From CAYNST01 sp964434105 (GTDB taxonomy: Bacteria; Pseudomonadota; Gammaproteobacteria; Pseudomonadales; Cellvibrionaceae), in the NCBI GenBank assembly GCA_964434105.1, contig CAYSTJ010000009.1:30908-94907 (forward strand): a DNA stretch of 64,000 nucleotides. The letters are read 5' to 3'. Positions 1 to 9,115 of this stretch are shown in pieces. A program made the position numbers and the translations under genes. Under the pieces are notes generated by a model. That model was not told the DNA's origin. It saw nothing but the letters and a program-made list of their open reading frames with translations, and searched no databases. Positions within the stretch are counted from its first letter, which is position 1. Every line of letters begins with the position of its first letter.

Positions 1-81
1 CGTCCGCTTTCCGTGGTGATGGCCGAAAAAATGAATTATCTGCGGGCCTGGGCGAAGGAGAGGGCGGTACCGGCTGATTGA
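1..81 (+). CDS. C-terminal end of an unidentified protein (partial)
   Basis: An open frame enters from the left edge and ends at a TGA at 79-81. Only 26 residues are visible, ending ...RAWAKERAVPAD. The short piece is rich in Arg, Lys and Ala and looks like a genuine helical C-terminus, but it matches no family I can name. The next gene starts about 270 bases downstream after a spacer with no other coding signal, so the two are probably separate transcription units. Function unknown. Confidence 0.45.
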   Translation, partial: RPLSVVMAEKMNYLRAWAKERAVPAD

Positions 82-352
82 CGGGGCGGCCCGGTACTGA
101 TCGTTAATCGCCGGAGACGCCTTGATTTTACAAATACAGTGGAAGCCTTACATGGCGGCGGCGACCCGTCCTGATGGCATTACCCCCGCAACATCATAGC
201 TGACTGGCCTCCTGTTTCTGTACGTCTTTAACTTACAGGGTGGCCTTTTTATTGCATCAGGAGTTTTCAGAGGTCGTGTCGCCGCAGTCCCGGGTTTTCC
301 CGTGTTTATGGGTCGAATGGCTACGGTGACGGACACCAAATGAGGAGTCGTT

Positions 353-985
353 ATGAACACTTTTAGACACACGCTTTTGGTGGTCGCGGGATTCACCGCT
401 TTGAGTACAATTGCCGGCTGCAGCAGGGACGGCGCGGGGCCAGAAAACGAAGAAGGTATTTCGTATCTGACCGATGGCCGGACAGATCAGGTATCGGAAG
501 GACTGATTGCCGGGACCACGACTCAAGGTCCACAAGGTAATTCGATTAATGAGCCGTCCTACTCCAATGAAACTGTGCGTGCGGTGACGGGCGAAGAAAA
601 CGATTTGCATGTCGGTACCGTCCGGTTCGATCCGGATTCGACCGAATTAACGGATCTGGCGGAGTCGACGCTGGACGAGCTGGTCAGCACTATCGATCAC
701 AATGCGCCTACGCAGATTCATATTCGGACGGTCAATCCTAATAATGTCGACCCGGATGCGCTGGCTGAAGTCACCAGTGACCGGATAGAAGCCGTAAAAA
801 GCTACTTGCAGGACAAGGATCTGAAAATAGAAGGCTGGGAGGAGGACCAGGTATCCGGGCGGGACTACGAACGGATCCGCGGGGATATTCCCGACCCGGA
901 CGTCTGGGCCGACGATATCACCGTTGAAGAAGGCGTACAGAAAGTCGTGATCACAATCGTTTCGCTGATAGAAGGCGAAGCGTGA
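353..985 (+). CDS. OmpA-like lipoprotein
   Basis: A 210-residue predicted lipoprotein. A hydrophobic signal segment (residues about 7-21) is followed by a lipobox ending at Cys23 (TIAGC). The mature N-terminus is a flexible, polar, Gly/Glu/Thr-rich stretch. Residues about 85-165 resemble a weak OmpA C-terminal (peptidoglycan-binding-like) fold: a VRFDPDSTEL strand-helix start, then a DALAEVTSDRIEAVKSYL helix, where OmpA domains have the R-a--V--yL pattern. The usual NR-Sxx-RA signature is degenerate, so peptidoglycan binding is uncertain. An AGGAG ribosome site lies six bases before the ATG. The gene faces ilvD and shares the hairpin between them. Likely an outer-membrane or periplasmic structural or stress lipoprotein (inference). 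Confidence 0.7.
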   Translation: MNTFRHTLLVVAGFTALSTIAGCSRDGAGPENEEGISYLTDGRTDQVSEGLIAGTTTQGPQGNSINEPSYSNETVRAVTGEENDLHVGTVRFDPDSTELTDLAESTLDELVSTIDHNAPTQIHIRTVNPNNVDPDALAEVTSDRIEAVKSYLQDKDLKIEGWEEDQVSGRDYERIRGDIPDPDVWADDITVEEGVQKVVITIVSLIEGEA

Positions 986-1010
986 CGGGTCCTTCGCACT
1001 GAAGTCTCGT

Positions 1011-1046
1011 ACGCAGGCATCCCGATATCCGCCGGAATGCCTGCGT
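1011..1046. terminator. Perfect 10-bp inverted repeat between convergent genes
   Basis: ACGCAGGCAT at 1011-1020 is the exact reverse complement of ATGCCTGCGT at 1037-1046, with a 16-base loop. It sits in the 66-base gap between the OmpA-like gene (ends 985) and the end of ilvD (1052), where a terminator serving both strands is expected. There is no T-run on either side, so it is not a textbook Rho-independent terminator; it may simply stabilise both 3' ends. Confidence 0.5.
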
Positions 1047-1051
1047 GCCGG

Positions 1052-2902
1052 CTAGCCTTGTTCCAGTTGGTGGAGGCGGTTCACGTCCCGGACGGCGCCC
1101 TGATCGGCGCTGGTTGCGAGCAGCGCGTAGGCGCGCAGGGCCGTAGAGACTTGCCGCGGCCGTGGGGAGGCAGGCATCCAGCCGAGGCTGTTCTGATGCT
1201 CGCGGCGCCCGTCGAGAACAGCGTCTTCTACCACGAGATCGATCCGTCGATTAGGAATATCGATGCGAATTTTGTCACCATCGCGGACAAGACCGATATT
1301 ACCACCCGCCGCGGCTTCAGGTGAGGCATGCCCGATCGACAGGCCCGAGGTGCCACCGCTGAAGCGGCCGTCTGTAAAAAGTGCACAGGCTTTACCCAGA
1401 CCTTTCGACTTCAGATAGGACGTCGGGTATAGCATCTCCTGCATACCGGGTCCGCCCCTGGGGCCTTCGTATCGAACAATGACCACGTCGCCGGGCTTCA
1501 CTTTGTCTTCCAGAATATCGGCGACGGCCTGCTCCTGGGATTCGGTGACATGGGCGGTGCCTTCAAACACCAGATTTTCCTCGTCAACACCGGCCGTTTT
1601 AACTACACAGCCATTCTCGGCCAGATTGCCGTACAGCACCGCCAGCCCACCTTCCTGCGAGAAGGCGTTCTCTACAGCGCGTATGCAGCCCTGTTGACGG
1701 TCGGCATCCAGTGTGGGCCATCGCGTCGCCTGGCTGAACGCCGTCTGGCTGGGCACACCCGCCGGGCCTGCCTTGTAAAATTGCATCACGGATTCGGACG
1801 GGTTGCGCATAATATCCCAGTTATTCAGCGCCTCTGCCAGGGTGGCTGAATGGATTGTGGGACACTCACTATGAATTAGCCCTGCCCGATCCAGTTCGCC
1901 CAGAATGGCCATAATGCCACCGGCACGGTGCACATCTTCAATATGATATTTCTGGGTGTTGGGTGCTACCTTGCATAGCTGTGGCACCCTGCGACTGAGC
2001 TGGTCGATGTGCTCGAGACCAAAATCCAGTTCGGCTTCGCGGGCGATGGCCAGCAGGTGGAGAATGGTATTGGTACTTCCACCCATGGCTATGTCGAGTG
2101 TCATTGCATTGGTAAAAGCTTCATGGCAGGCGATGTTGCGCGGCAGCAGGGCCGACTCCTCCTGTTCGTAATAGCGGCGGGTTATCTCGACGATCAGGCT
2201 GCCCGCGCGTTCGAATAACTGGCGGCGATCCGCATGTGTGGCCACCACAGTCCCATTCCCGGGCAGACTGAGTCCCAGGGCTTCGGTCAGGCAATTCATG
2301 GAGTTGGCTGTGAACATCCCGGAGCAGGAGCCACAGGTAGGGCAGGCGCTCCGTTCGTATTCGGCAACTGTTTCATCGGAAACCGAACTGTCGGCGGCGA
2401 TAACCATGGCATCTACCAGGTCCAGCCCGTGGTCGGCAAGTTTGGTTTTACCGGCTTCCATCGGGCCGCCGGATACAAAAACGACCGGTATATTCAGTCG
2501 CATGGCGGCCAACAGCATACCCGGCGTAATCTTGTCGCAATTGGAGATACACACCATGGCATCCGCGCAATGCGCATTAACCATATATTCCACCGAATCA
2601 GCAATCAGGTCCCGGCTGGGCAAGCTATAAAGCATTCCGTCATGCCCCATGGCAATACCGTCATCCACGGCGATGGTGTTGAATTCCTTGGCAACGCCAC
2701 CCGCTTTTTCAATTTCGCGGGCGACCAGTTGTCCCATATCCTTTAAATGAACATGCCCCGGGACAAACTGGGTGAAGGAGTTGACGACGGCGATGATTGG
2801 CTTTTCAAAGTCACCATCCTGCATGCCGGTGGCGCGCCACAGCGCGCGGGCACCCGCCATATTGCGACCGGCCGTGGTGGTTCTGGAACGATACTGCGGC
2901 AT
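1052..2902 (-). CDS. ilvD: Dihydroxy-acid dehydratase
   Basis: IlvD dehydrates 2,3-dihydroxy-isovalerate and 2,3-dihydroxy-3-methylvalerate to the 2-keto acids in valine and isoleucine synthesis; it is cytosolic and carries an Fe-S cluster. The 616-residue protein matches E. coli IlvD in length and nearly block for block: MPQYRSRTTT at the start, CISNCDKITPGM and CPTCGSCSGMFTANSMN (cluster cysteines), GGSTNT, and the C-terminal GRFSGGTSGLSIGHASPEAA. The start is set at 2902 by homology and by an AGAGGT ribosome site five bases upstream; an in-frame ATG at 2944 would add 14 residues with no family counterpart. It is transcribed alone, convergent with the lipoprotein gene. No leader peptide or attenuator is evident upstream. 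Confidence 0.97.
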   Translation of the reverse strand: MPQYRSRTTTAGRNMAGARALWRATGMQDGDFEKPIIAVVNSFTQFVPGHVHLKDMGQLVAREIEKAGGVAKEFNTIAVDDGIAMGHDGMLYSLPSRDLIADSVEYMVNAHCADAMVCISNCDKITPGMLLAAMRLNIPVVFVSGGPMEAGKTKLADHGLDLVDAMVIAADSSVSDETVAEYERSACPTCGSCSGMFTANSMNCLTEALGLSLPGNGTVVATHADRRQLFERAGSLIVEITRRYYEQEESALLPRNIACHEAFTNAMTLDIAMGGSTNTILHLLAIAREAELDFGLEHIDQLSRRVPQLCKVAPNTQKYHIEDVHRAGGIMAILGELDRAGLIHSECPTIHSATLAEALNNWDIMRNPSESVMQFYKAGPAGVPSQTAFSQATRWPTLDADRQQGCIRAVENAFSQEGGLAVLYGNLAENGCVVKTAGVDEENLVFEGTAHVTESQEQAVADILEDKVKPGDVVIVRYEGPRGGPGMQEMLYPTSYLKSKGLGKACALFTDGRFSGGTSGLSIGHASPEAAAGGNIGLVRDGDKIRIDIPNRRIDLVVEDAVLDGRREHQNSLGWMPASPRPRQVSTALRAYALLATSADQGAVRDVNRLHQLEQG

Positions 2903-3021
2903 GACTACCTCTATATTGAGCATCGGCGAGGGCGCCGGATTCATTCGAAATCAAAAAAGCGCGTAGTATATCATTGCTCAAACCGATCGTCTCACTGCCA
3001 CTTGCAGGATTTGACGGTCAC

Positions 3022-4716
3022 TCAGTCGGACGAGGGGGCGTTGGCCTCCAGTAGTATGGCGGGAAAATGTCGACCAATCTGCTTTTCCAGAAAAGCGTAA
3101 CGCTTGTAATGTTTGCTGTCCGGTTTGATGGTGCCAACCGCACGATAGCAGCGTCGACATATCTGTTCGTACTCCGGCGTGGGGCTGCTGCTGTTGGTGG
3201 CAGCAATGATCGCCTGGATCAGGTTCAGATTCAGCCCGATATGTCGCGGGTAAGCGCTGAGCGCTTCCAGGAACACGTTGATGGCGGCGGTGTAGTCTTT
3301 AAGTTCATAAGAGCCGATCCCCGATTTTGTCAGCTGCGCAGCGATTTCTTTGCCGCCCTCACTGATCGGTTCGCTGGTGATGCTGTCGATGATACGCATC
3401 AGCTTTTTATCGTCGGGGTGTTTCGAGGCAAGGCTCGACAGCAGTGAACGCGCCTGCTCTTCTTCATCCATAGAGTGGAGCGTACGGGCGAAATCCAGGG
3501 TAGCCTCGGGCGATGGATCCGGCAATTTACTGTACAGATCCCGTGCTTTGTCCGTCAACGTACGCGCGATGTCTTCCTGGCCCAGACTTTGTTGCAACTG
3601 TGCCTCGGCCATGGCCGATCGTGCCTGGATCTCCGGCATTTGTGGGTAGCGTTTGCCTGCCCGTTCAAGATACGTATTCACTTGTTTAACCATCGCTTTG
3701 GCGTCGCTGGCCGGAACGCCCTTGCGAATATTGTCGGCCGCCTTTCGTGCGAAATTGAAATAGTCCTGGGGCGATTCATGGTATGAATTGGCGCCCCACT
3801 TGATGGCGTTTAAATGGGATTTTGCCGATAGCTCGTCGTCGCCGTTGATGTCAGCGAGTTCTGCCAGCCGCCTGTGTCGGTGCGCGGATTTGGGTGAAAC
3901 CTGAGTGGCCCGCTCGGTTGCCTGCTGCGCCTTCACAATATCGTTACGGGCTTCATGGACATCGGCCATGAGGTCGTGCGCCTCGATATATCGAATATCT
4001 TCGTCAATAATTTCCTGCAGCAGCGCCTCGGCCGCCGACAGTTTTCCCAATTCGATGAGCGTCCGGCTCATGCCAAGCTTGGCCCAGATCAGCGGCTTTT
4101 TATCGAGCACACCTTCATAAACTTCTTTTGCCTCCTGCAGCTGTCGCAGTAAAAACAGCAATTGGCCTTTGATTTTAATGCAATCTCTGGCGTAGCGGCT
4201 TTGCGATTTTATCATCCGGTTACAGCCATCCAGCGCGCCGGTGTAATCCCCGTCAGAAATGGCTTTTTTAATGGGCAAGAGTGCAGCGTGCCGGATAATT
4301 GCGCGGTTGAGCCGGGTTCTAAGGGAAGCTTCGGTATAGGGTTTGGTTATATAATCGTCCGGCTGGCATTCGAGCGCACCCAGCACCATCTCGCGTGAAG
4401 ACTCCCCGGTCAACATGATAAACAGACTGGTCATCAAAAATACCCGCAGATAGCGGACTTCTTCCAGAACCTGCTGGCCGTCTTTGCCATTGCCCAGGTT
4501 GTAATCGCAAATGACGATATCGTACTTGTTTTGAGAGCACAGGCGCACAGCCTCTTCGCCATCAGCCGCCGTGTCCACAATTTCGGCACCAAAATTCCGC
4601 AGGGTGCGCATCATGGCGCCCCGAATTTCCGGGAAATCGTCAATTATCAGACAGCGCTTCGTGCTGTAGATTTTGATGAGATCGATCTGGCGAATCTGGT
4701 TTAAATCTGTTTCCAT
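3022..4716 (-). CDS. Response regulator with TPR-like C-terminal region
   Basis: A 564-residue CheY-like receiver fused to a long helical-repeat region. The receiver spans about residues 20-140: acidic pair Asp26-Asp27 (IIDDFPE), phosphoacceptor Asp71 (VICDYNL), Thr103 (MLTGES) and Lys125 (ITKPYT) are all present, so phosphorylation should work. From about residue 150 to the end the sequence is a chain of paired amphipathic helices of tetratricopeptide type (for example KGQLLFLLRQLQEAKEVYEGVL and YELKDYTAAINVFLEALSAYPRHIGL). There is no DNA-binding or enzymatic output domain, so it probably signals through protein contacts. No histidine kinase is adjacent. Similar receiver-TPR proteins are known in marine gammaproteobacteria, mostly uncharacterised. 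The ATG at 4716 has only a weak ribosome site. Confidence 0.85.
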   Translation of the reverse strand: METDLNQIRQIDLIKIYSTKRCLIIDDFPEIRGAMMRTLRNFGAEIVDTAADGEEAVRLCSQNKYDIVICDYNLGNGKDGQQVLEEVRYLRVFLMTSLFIMLTGESSREMVLGALECQPDDYITKPYTEASLRTRLNRAIIRHAALLPIKKAISDGDYTGALDGCNRMIKSQSRYARDCIKIKGQLLFLLRQLQEAKEVYEGVLDKKPLIWAKLGMSRTLIELGKLSAAEALLQEIIDEDIRYIEAHDLMADVHEARNDIVKAQQATERATQVSPKSAHRHRRLAELADINGDDELSAKSHLNAIKWGANSYHESPQDYFNFARKAADNIRKGVPASDAKAMVKQVNTYLERAGKRYPQMPEIQARSAMAEAQLQQSLGQEDIARTLTDKARDLYSKLPDPSPEATLDFARTLHSMDEEEQARSLLSSLASKHPDDKKLMRIIDSITSEPISEGGKEIAAQLTKSGIGSYELKDYTAAINVFLEALSAYPRHIGLNLNLIQAIIAATNSSSPTPEYEQICRRCYRAVGTIKPDSKHYKRYAFLEKQIGRHFPAILLEANAPSSD

Positions 4717-4856
4717 GTGCTTGGGGTCTGCTTGGGCTTTATAGAAGCTTAGACCCTATATTGGTGCTCTGCAGGGATCGATCCGTGTCTATTGACTATT
4801 ATGGAACCCGTTCCAGCCAGTACAACCCTGAGGCTTCAGGCACACGGGTACCCGGG

Positions 4857-6191
4857 TTAGCGGATACCGCGCAATGTTTTGACGAAAACCTTGGATTTTC
4901 GCTGGAAGTTGTACAGCGCTTTGCGTTCTACCGGTAACAGATCAACCAGCGTTTCGACAAAGCCCTGTTCCAGAAACCAATGGGCCGTCTGCGTGGTGAG
5001 GACGTAGAGCCGGGTGATGTCCAGTTTCAGCGCTTGCCGTTCGATATGGGTCAGTAGTTTTGCGGCACGGCCGTTGCCCCGGTATTCCTTCTGCACCGCC
5101 ATGCACGCCAGTTCGCCGGATTCGCCATCCGAGAAAGGGTAGAGGGCGGCGCTTCCGATAATGGCGCTGTCCTTTTCCATCACGATAAAACAGTGGATCT
5201 CTCGCTCCAGCAGTTCGCGGGAGCGCTTTACCAGAATACCATCGCTTTCCAGCGGCTCAATGAGTTTCAGGATCCCCTGAACATCATCGATGCGCGCCCG
5301 CCGGATGGTTTCATAGCTGTCGCGATACACCATGGTGCCCGAGCCGTCGCGGGTGAACAGCTCTTTCAACAGCGCACCGTCGTCGTGCGTCGCGATGATG
5401 TGCGCACGGGGCACCCCGCCATCACAGGCCTTGTGACAGGCGCGCAGTGAAAAATAGGTGTTGGTGCGGTTATGCAGCGGTTGCTCCACCAGAAACTTCT
5501 CGCACTTGAGGAGCGTCATCTCTTTGTAAAGCGTGCCATCCTTATCCCGAATTGGCCCGTCGTCGTTGAACGCGATAAGCTTGTCCGCGTCGATGTTGAT
5601 AGCAATCTGAATGGCTACATCGGCGAAGCTCAAATTAAAAATTTCACCGGTAGCCGAATAACCGAGGGGGGAGACCAGCGCGAGCGCCCCGGAATCCAGA
5701 ACGCCGGTTATGCCCTGTTTGTCCACATTGCGTACTTTTCCCGTAAATTGCAGATCAATGCCATCAATTACGCCCTGTGGCATGGCGCTGACGAAGTTAC
5801 CGCTGCGTACCCGGATTTTGGCGCCATACATGGGCGTGCTCGGCAGACCGTTGGAGAACTGCGCTTCGAGTTTGAAGCGGGTTGTGCCGACCGCCTGGAT
5901 CACGGATTGCATATCGTCGCGCGACGTGATGCGCAAGCCTTTATGGAATGCGGATCGTGTTTTGCTCAGTGTCAGCTGTTCGTCAATCTGATTGCGGGCG
6001 CCATGCACGATAACCAGTCGCACGCCAAGACTGCTTAACAGGGCGATATCCGAGACGATATTGGTAAAACCCGGCTGATCCACACAGTCACCGGGCAGCA
6101 TAATGACAAACGTCTTGCCGCGATGGGCATTGATATAGGGACTGGACTGGCGGAACCAGTTTACATAGTTGTCGGTTGGGGAATCTGTCAC
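4857..6191 (-). CDS. argA: Amino-acid N-acetyltransferase (N-acetylglutamate synthase)
   Basis: ArgA makes N-acetylglutamate from glutamate and acetyl-CoA, the first step of arginine synthesis. The protein has the classical two-domain plan: an amino-acid-kinase-like domain (about residues 1-280, with FVIMLPGD, VRLVIVHGARNQID and LVSPLGYSATGEIFNL) and a C-terminal GNAT acetyltransferase domain (ELACMAVQKEYRGNGRAAKLL, then TTQTAHWFLEQGF). I place the start at the GTG at 6191, preceded by AGGA with a seven-base gap; the protein is then 444 residues, close to Pseudomonas ArgA. An in-frame ATG at 6272 would add 27 residues with no counterpart in the family. argE lies 23 kb away in this window, so the arginine genes are dispersed. 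Confidence 0.95.
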   Translation of the reverse strand: MTDSPTDNYVNWFRQSSPYINAHRGKTFVIMLPGDCVDQPGFTNIVSDIALLSSLGVRLVIVHGARNQIDEQLTLSKTRSAFHKGLRITSRDDMQSVIQAVGTTRFKLEAQFSNGLPSTPMYGAKIRVRSGNFVSAMPQGVIDGIDLQFTGKVRNVDKQGITGVLDSGALALVSPLGYSATGEIFNLSFADVAIQIAINIDADKLIAFNDDGPIRDKDGTLYKEMTLLKCEKFLVEQPLHNRTNTYFSLRACHKACDGGVPRAHIIATHDDGALLKELFTRDGSGTMVYRDSYETIRRARIDDVQGILKLIEPLESDGILVKRSRELLEREIHCFIVMEKDSAIIGSAALYPFSDGESGELACMAVQKEYRGNGRAAKLLTHIERQALKLDITRLYVLTTQTAHWFLEQGFVETLVDLLPVERKALYNFQRKSKVFVKTLRGIR

Positions 6192-6377
6192 GCCATGGTC
6201 CTGTTTGAGCTCAAAAAAAAAGAGTATAACCAGTTTTGGGTGTATGTGAATTGATTCCTTCGTCATTGGCACCCGCCACTGGCTGGCCGGTTTGGCTGGT
6301 GAACAGGCCGACAGTTTAAAGAGAGTCCGCAGAAACGTACCCGGAGAAGTGATAGAGTAAATGCATCATCAGGCGGC

Positions 6378-7496
6378 ATGCCATGCAGCTCTCTCCTTCA
6401 AGCTTTCCAATCCATTGTTACCCGTTGGCTTAAATCTATGACTCCGATCGATTCCGAGCTTTCCCTGCGTATTCGCATTATTCGCGTCGTATGTATATTT
6501 TTTATGATGTATGTGCATGTCAACCCGGGGCTGAGCGGCGAGGCGCTTGGGCCTTTGCTCGCACTTGGCGACAACGTCATTGTCGACTTTCTCGGAAGGG
6601 CCAGTGTGCCGGCGCTGAGCCTGATCAGCGGCTTTCTGATGGTACATGAGCTGCAGCGACGTCATTTTCTGCGTGCTCTGCGCAATCGTCTGCGCACTTT
6701 GCTGATGCCGATGGTGGCGTGGAACTGCATAATTATTCTGTTCAGTGCATTGATCTTTCTCCTGTTGCAGGAAAAAACCACTGTTTATCGGGAGCTCGAA
6801 GGCGTCGATGCCCAGACAATGGTCGTCGGCAAACTCATGGCATTGCGCAGCGATGGTGCGACCACTGCATTGAATTTTCTGCGGGACCTTTTTGTCTGCG
6901 CCGCGCTGTCACCGCTGCTGATCTATCTGGTACGCCGGCTGGGTCTGGTCGCTGTCGCCGGGGGCTGGATTGTGGGCCTGGTCTTCGGTTATGAGCCGCT
7001 GGTCTATCGGCCGTCCATTTTGATGTTCTACCTGTTCGGAATATACTGCGCGCTGGATCAGAGGGCACTGCATCTGCGCCGATGGCAGGCGATGACCGCG
7101 CTTGGGCTGGCGGTAATCCTGCACGTTGCCGATACCTGGGTGTTTTTCCAACTGATCGATGGCGATAGCCTGCTCAACACGTTGATGCAGTTTGTGAAAC
7201 GGCTTGCACTGGCGATGGCGGTGATCCATTTGGCTGGTGCCATGCTGAAACAAAAAAAGATGGCCCGGTTACTGTTGGATATCGAGCCGCGGATCTATTT
7301 TGTCTTTCTTTCACACAGTGTCATTTTTCTGTTTTTGTGGGGCGTATGGCAACTGCCGTTTGGCAGCGACCTTGCGCCCCCCTATATTGTGTTCTTTCTG
7401 CTGGCACCCTTCATCGCATTGTGGGTGAATATCTATCTCTACCCCTTGATCGTCGGCGCGCCGCTGCCGTTGCGGGCGGCATTGGCTGGCAAGTAA
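6378..7496 (+). CDS. Integral membrane acyltransferase (acyltransferase-3 family)
   Basis: A 372-residue membrane protein with about ten hydrophobic segments. The N-terminal pattern (IIRVVCIFFMMYVHVNPG, then DFLGRASVPALSLISGFL, then R-R-LLMPMVAWN) is that of the acyltransferase-3/OpgC-like family, in which a membrane enzyme O-acylates surface sugars or exported glucans. The conserved His in the first helix is visible (MYVHVN). Substrate cannot be read from the sequence. The gene is alone, divergent from argA and ending immediately next to the end of rsmE. The start is uncertain: ATG at 6378 has AGGCGG almost touching it, and an in-frame ATG at 6438 would give a more typical short N-terminus before the first membrane helix. 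Confidence 0.8.
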   Translation: MPCSSLLQAFQSIVTRWLKSMTPIDSELSLRIRIIRVVCIFFMMYVHVNPGLSGEALGPLLALGDNVIVDFLGRASVPALSLISGFLMVHELQRRHFLRALRNRLRTLLMPMVAWNCIIILFSALIFLLLQEKTTVYRELEGVDAQTMVVGKLMALRSDGATTALNFLRDLFVCAALSPLLIYLVRRLGLVAVAGGWIVGLVFGYEPLVYRPSILMFYLFGIYCALDQRALHLRRWQAMTALGLAVILHVADTWVFFQLIDGDSLLNTLMQFVKRLALAMAVIHLAGAMLKQKKMARLLLDIEPRIYFVFLSHSVIFLFLWGVWQLPFGSDLAPPYIVFFLLAPFIALWVNIYLYPLIVGAPLPLRAALAGK

Positions 7497-8228
7497 TTAG
7501 ATATCTCCCCATAACAGTTGCACGGCGGTCAGTGCGACGATTGGGGCCGTTTCCGTGCGGAGCACCCGGGGACCGAGCGCCACGGGTCGAAACTGTTGAT
7601 GCTGCATGGCATACGCAATCTCCGTATCCGACAGCCCACCCTCCGGGCCGATCAGCAGCGTCAGCGCCTCGGGGCGCGAAAACGCCCTGAGAGACTGGCT
7701 TTCCCGGTGGTGGAGCAGTAATGCAAGCCCCTGTACCGGTGTCTGTATAAAATCGGGCAGGGGAACGGGCGCCCGCAGATCCGGCAGTCGGTTGCGCTGG
7801 CATTGTTCACAGGCGCTAATGATCACCTGCTGCCAATGTGCCATTTTTTTATCAAGGCGGTCGCCTTTAAGTCGTACTTCCGTTCGTTCCGTAAAGAGTG
7901 GCGAAATGGTCGTGACGCCCAGCTCGGTGGCCTTCTGCAGCACCCAGTCCATGCGTTCCCCGCGGGAAATCCCGACCGCAAGGTGCGTAGGCAGCGGGGA
8001 TTCTTTTGTGGTGTCTCTGCGGGTTGATTCCAGAGTCAGTCGCGTGGAACGTTTGCCGGCTTCCGCGATGGTAGCGCCGGCCTCATTGCCCAGCCCGTCG
8101 AACACGATCAACCGGCGTCCTGTGTCGAGTCGCAAGACGCGGGACAGATAGTGGCTCGGGGCATCGTCCAGCCATACAGTCTGGTCGGCCGGCCAGGGCG
8201 GTGCGACGTACAGGCGCGGGATTCGCAT
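7497..8228 (-). CDS. rsmE: 16S rRNA (uracil-1498-N3)-methyltransferase
   Basis: RsmE methylates N3 of U1498 in 16S rRNA using SAM. The 243-residue protein has the family's N-terminal PUA-like part (MRIPRLYV, HYLSRVLRL) and the C-terminal SPOUT methyltransferase knot: AVGISRGERMDWVLQKATELGV, ISPLFTERTEV, LLIGPEGGLSDTEI and ALGPRVLRTETAP. Its ATG follows the metF stop codon directly with no intervening base, and no strong ribosome site is seen, so translation is probably coupled to metF. This makes it the last gene of the SAM-cycle operon, a SAM consumer placed behind SAM-cycle enzymes. Confidence 0.95.
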   Translation of the reverse strand: MRIPRLYVAPPWPADQTVWLDDAPSHYLSRVLRLDTGRRLIVFDGLGNEAGATIAEAGKRSTRLTLESTRRDTTKESPLPTHLAVGISRGERMDWVLQKATELGVTTISPLFTERTEVRLKGDRLDKKMAHWQQVIISACEQCQRNRLPDLRAPVPLPDFIQTPVQGLALLLHHRESQSLRAFSRPEALTLLIGPEGGLSDTEIAYAMQHQQFRPVALGPRVLRTETAPIVALTAVQLLWGDI

Positions 8229-9068
8229 TTAATCTGCCAGGCCCAGATTCCGGACAATCGTCGCGGTAGGGTCGAACTGGTTCATGGTGTAAAAGTGCAG
8301 TCCAGGCGCGTCGTTTTCCAGTAGGGTTTCACACAGTTCTGTGACCAGATCCAGTCCAAAAGCCGTAATGCTGGCGGTGTCATCGCCATAGCTTTCCAGG
8401 CGCTTGCGCACCCAACGTGGAATCTCTGCGCCACAATTGTCGCTAAAGCGTGCCAGATTCCGGTAATTGGTGATCGGCATAATGCCGGGATAGACCGGTT
8501 GATCAATGCCGGCGGACCGGCACTGTTCCATAAAATAGAAATAGGCGTCTGGATTAAAGAAATACTGGGTGATCGCCGCGTTGGCGCCCGCGTCGAATTT
8601 TCCTTTCAGGTAACGAATGTCTTCCTGATAACTGCGAGCTTCCGGGTGGATTTCAGGATAGGCAGCCACCTCCAGCAGAAAGTGGTCGGCAAAATGACGA
8701 CGAATAAATGCCACCAGTTCGTTGGCGTAGACCATCTGGTGGGAACCGCCCATGCCCGATGGCATATCACCGCGCAGGGCAACCAGGCGACGGACGCCCA
8801 TTGCCCGGTAATCATTCAGCAGCGCCAGCAGAACATCTTCGTCGTCACCACCGAACGAAAGGTGCGGCGCTACTTGCGCGCCCGTGCTGTTTATGGCCTG
8901 TACGACGTTTTTGGTATTGTCGCGGGTGGAGCCACCCGCGCCGTAGGTGACGGAATAAAACTGCGGCCTGAAACGATTCAGCAATGCCTGTACTTCGCCC
9001 AGCTTTTCCCGTCCGCTCTCCGTCTTGGGCGGAAAAAACTCGAAGCTTAGCCGTAACTCATCGGTCAT
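8229..9068 (-). CDS. metF: Methylenetetrahydrofolate reductase
   Basis: MetF reduces 5,10-methylene-THF to 5-methyl-THF with NADH and FAD, supplying the methyl group for homocysteine remethylation. The 279-residue length and the blocks LSFEFFPPKTESGREKL, FYSVTYGAGGSTRDNT, GVRRLVALRGDMP, FDAGANAAITQYFFN and YPGIMPITNY are diagnostic. An AGGA site lies nine bases before the ATG. It follows ahcY by 47 bases in the same direction and abuts rsmE, so it belongs to the sahR-metK-ahcY-metF-rsmE transcription unit. Together with MetK and AhcY it covers most of the activated-methyl cycle; a methionine synthase gene is not in this window. Confidence 0.97.
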   Translation of the reverse strand: MTDELRLSFEFFPPKTESGREKLGEVQALLNRFRPQFYSVTYGAGGSTRDNTKNVVQAINSTGAQVAPHLSFGGDDEDVLLALLNDYRAMGVRRLVALRGDMPSGMGGSHQMVYANELVAFIRRHFADHFLLEVAAYPEIHPEARSYQEDIRYLKGKFDAGANAAITQYFFNPDAYFYFMEQCRSAGIDQPVYPGIMPITNYRNLARFSDNCGAEIPRWVRKRLESYGDDTASITAFGLDLVTELCETLLENDAPGLHFYTMNQFDPTATIVRNLGLAD

Positions 9069-9115
9069 GGTTAATTGTCCTGTTGTACTAAAAAGAGAAC
9101 CGCGGTTGCGTCGAC

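Noticed and set aside
2903..2944. Upstream ATG of ilvD adding 14 residues
   Set aside because: IlvD proteins begin at MPxYRS, and the AGAGGT site is placed for the ATG at 2902.
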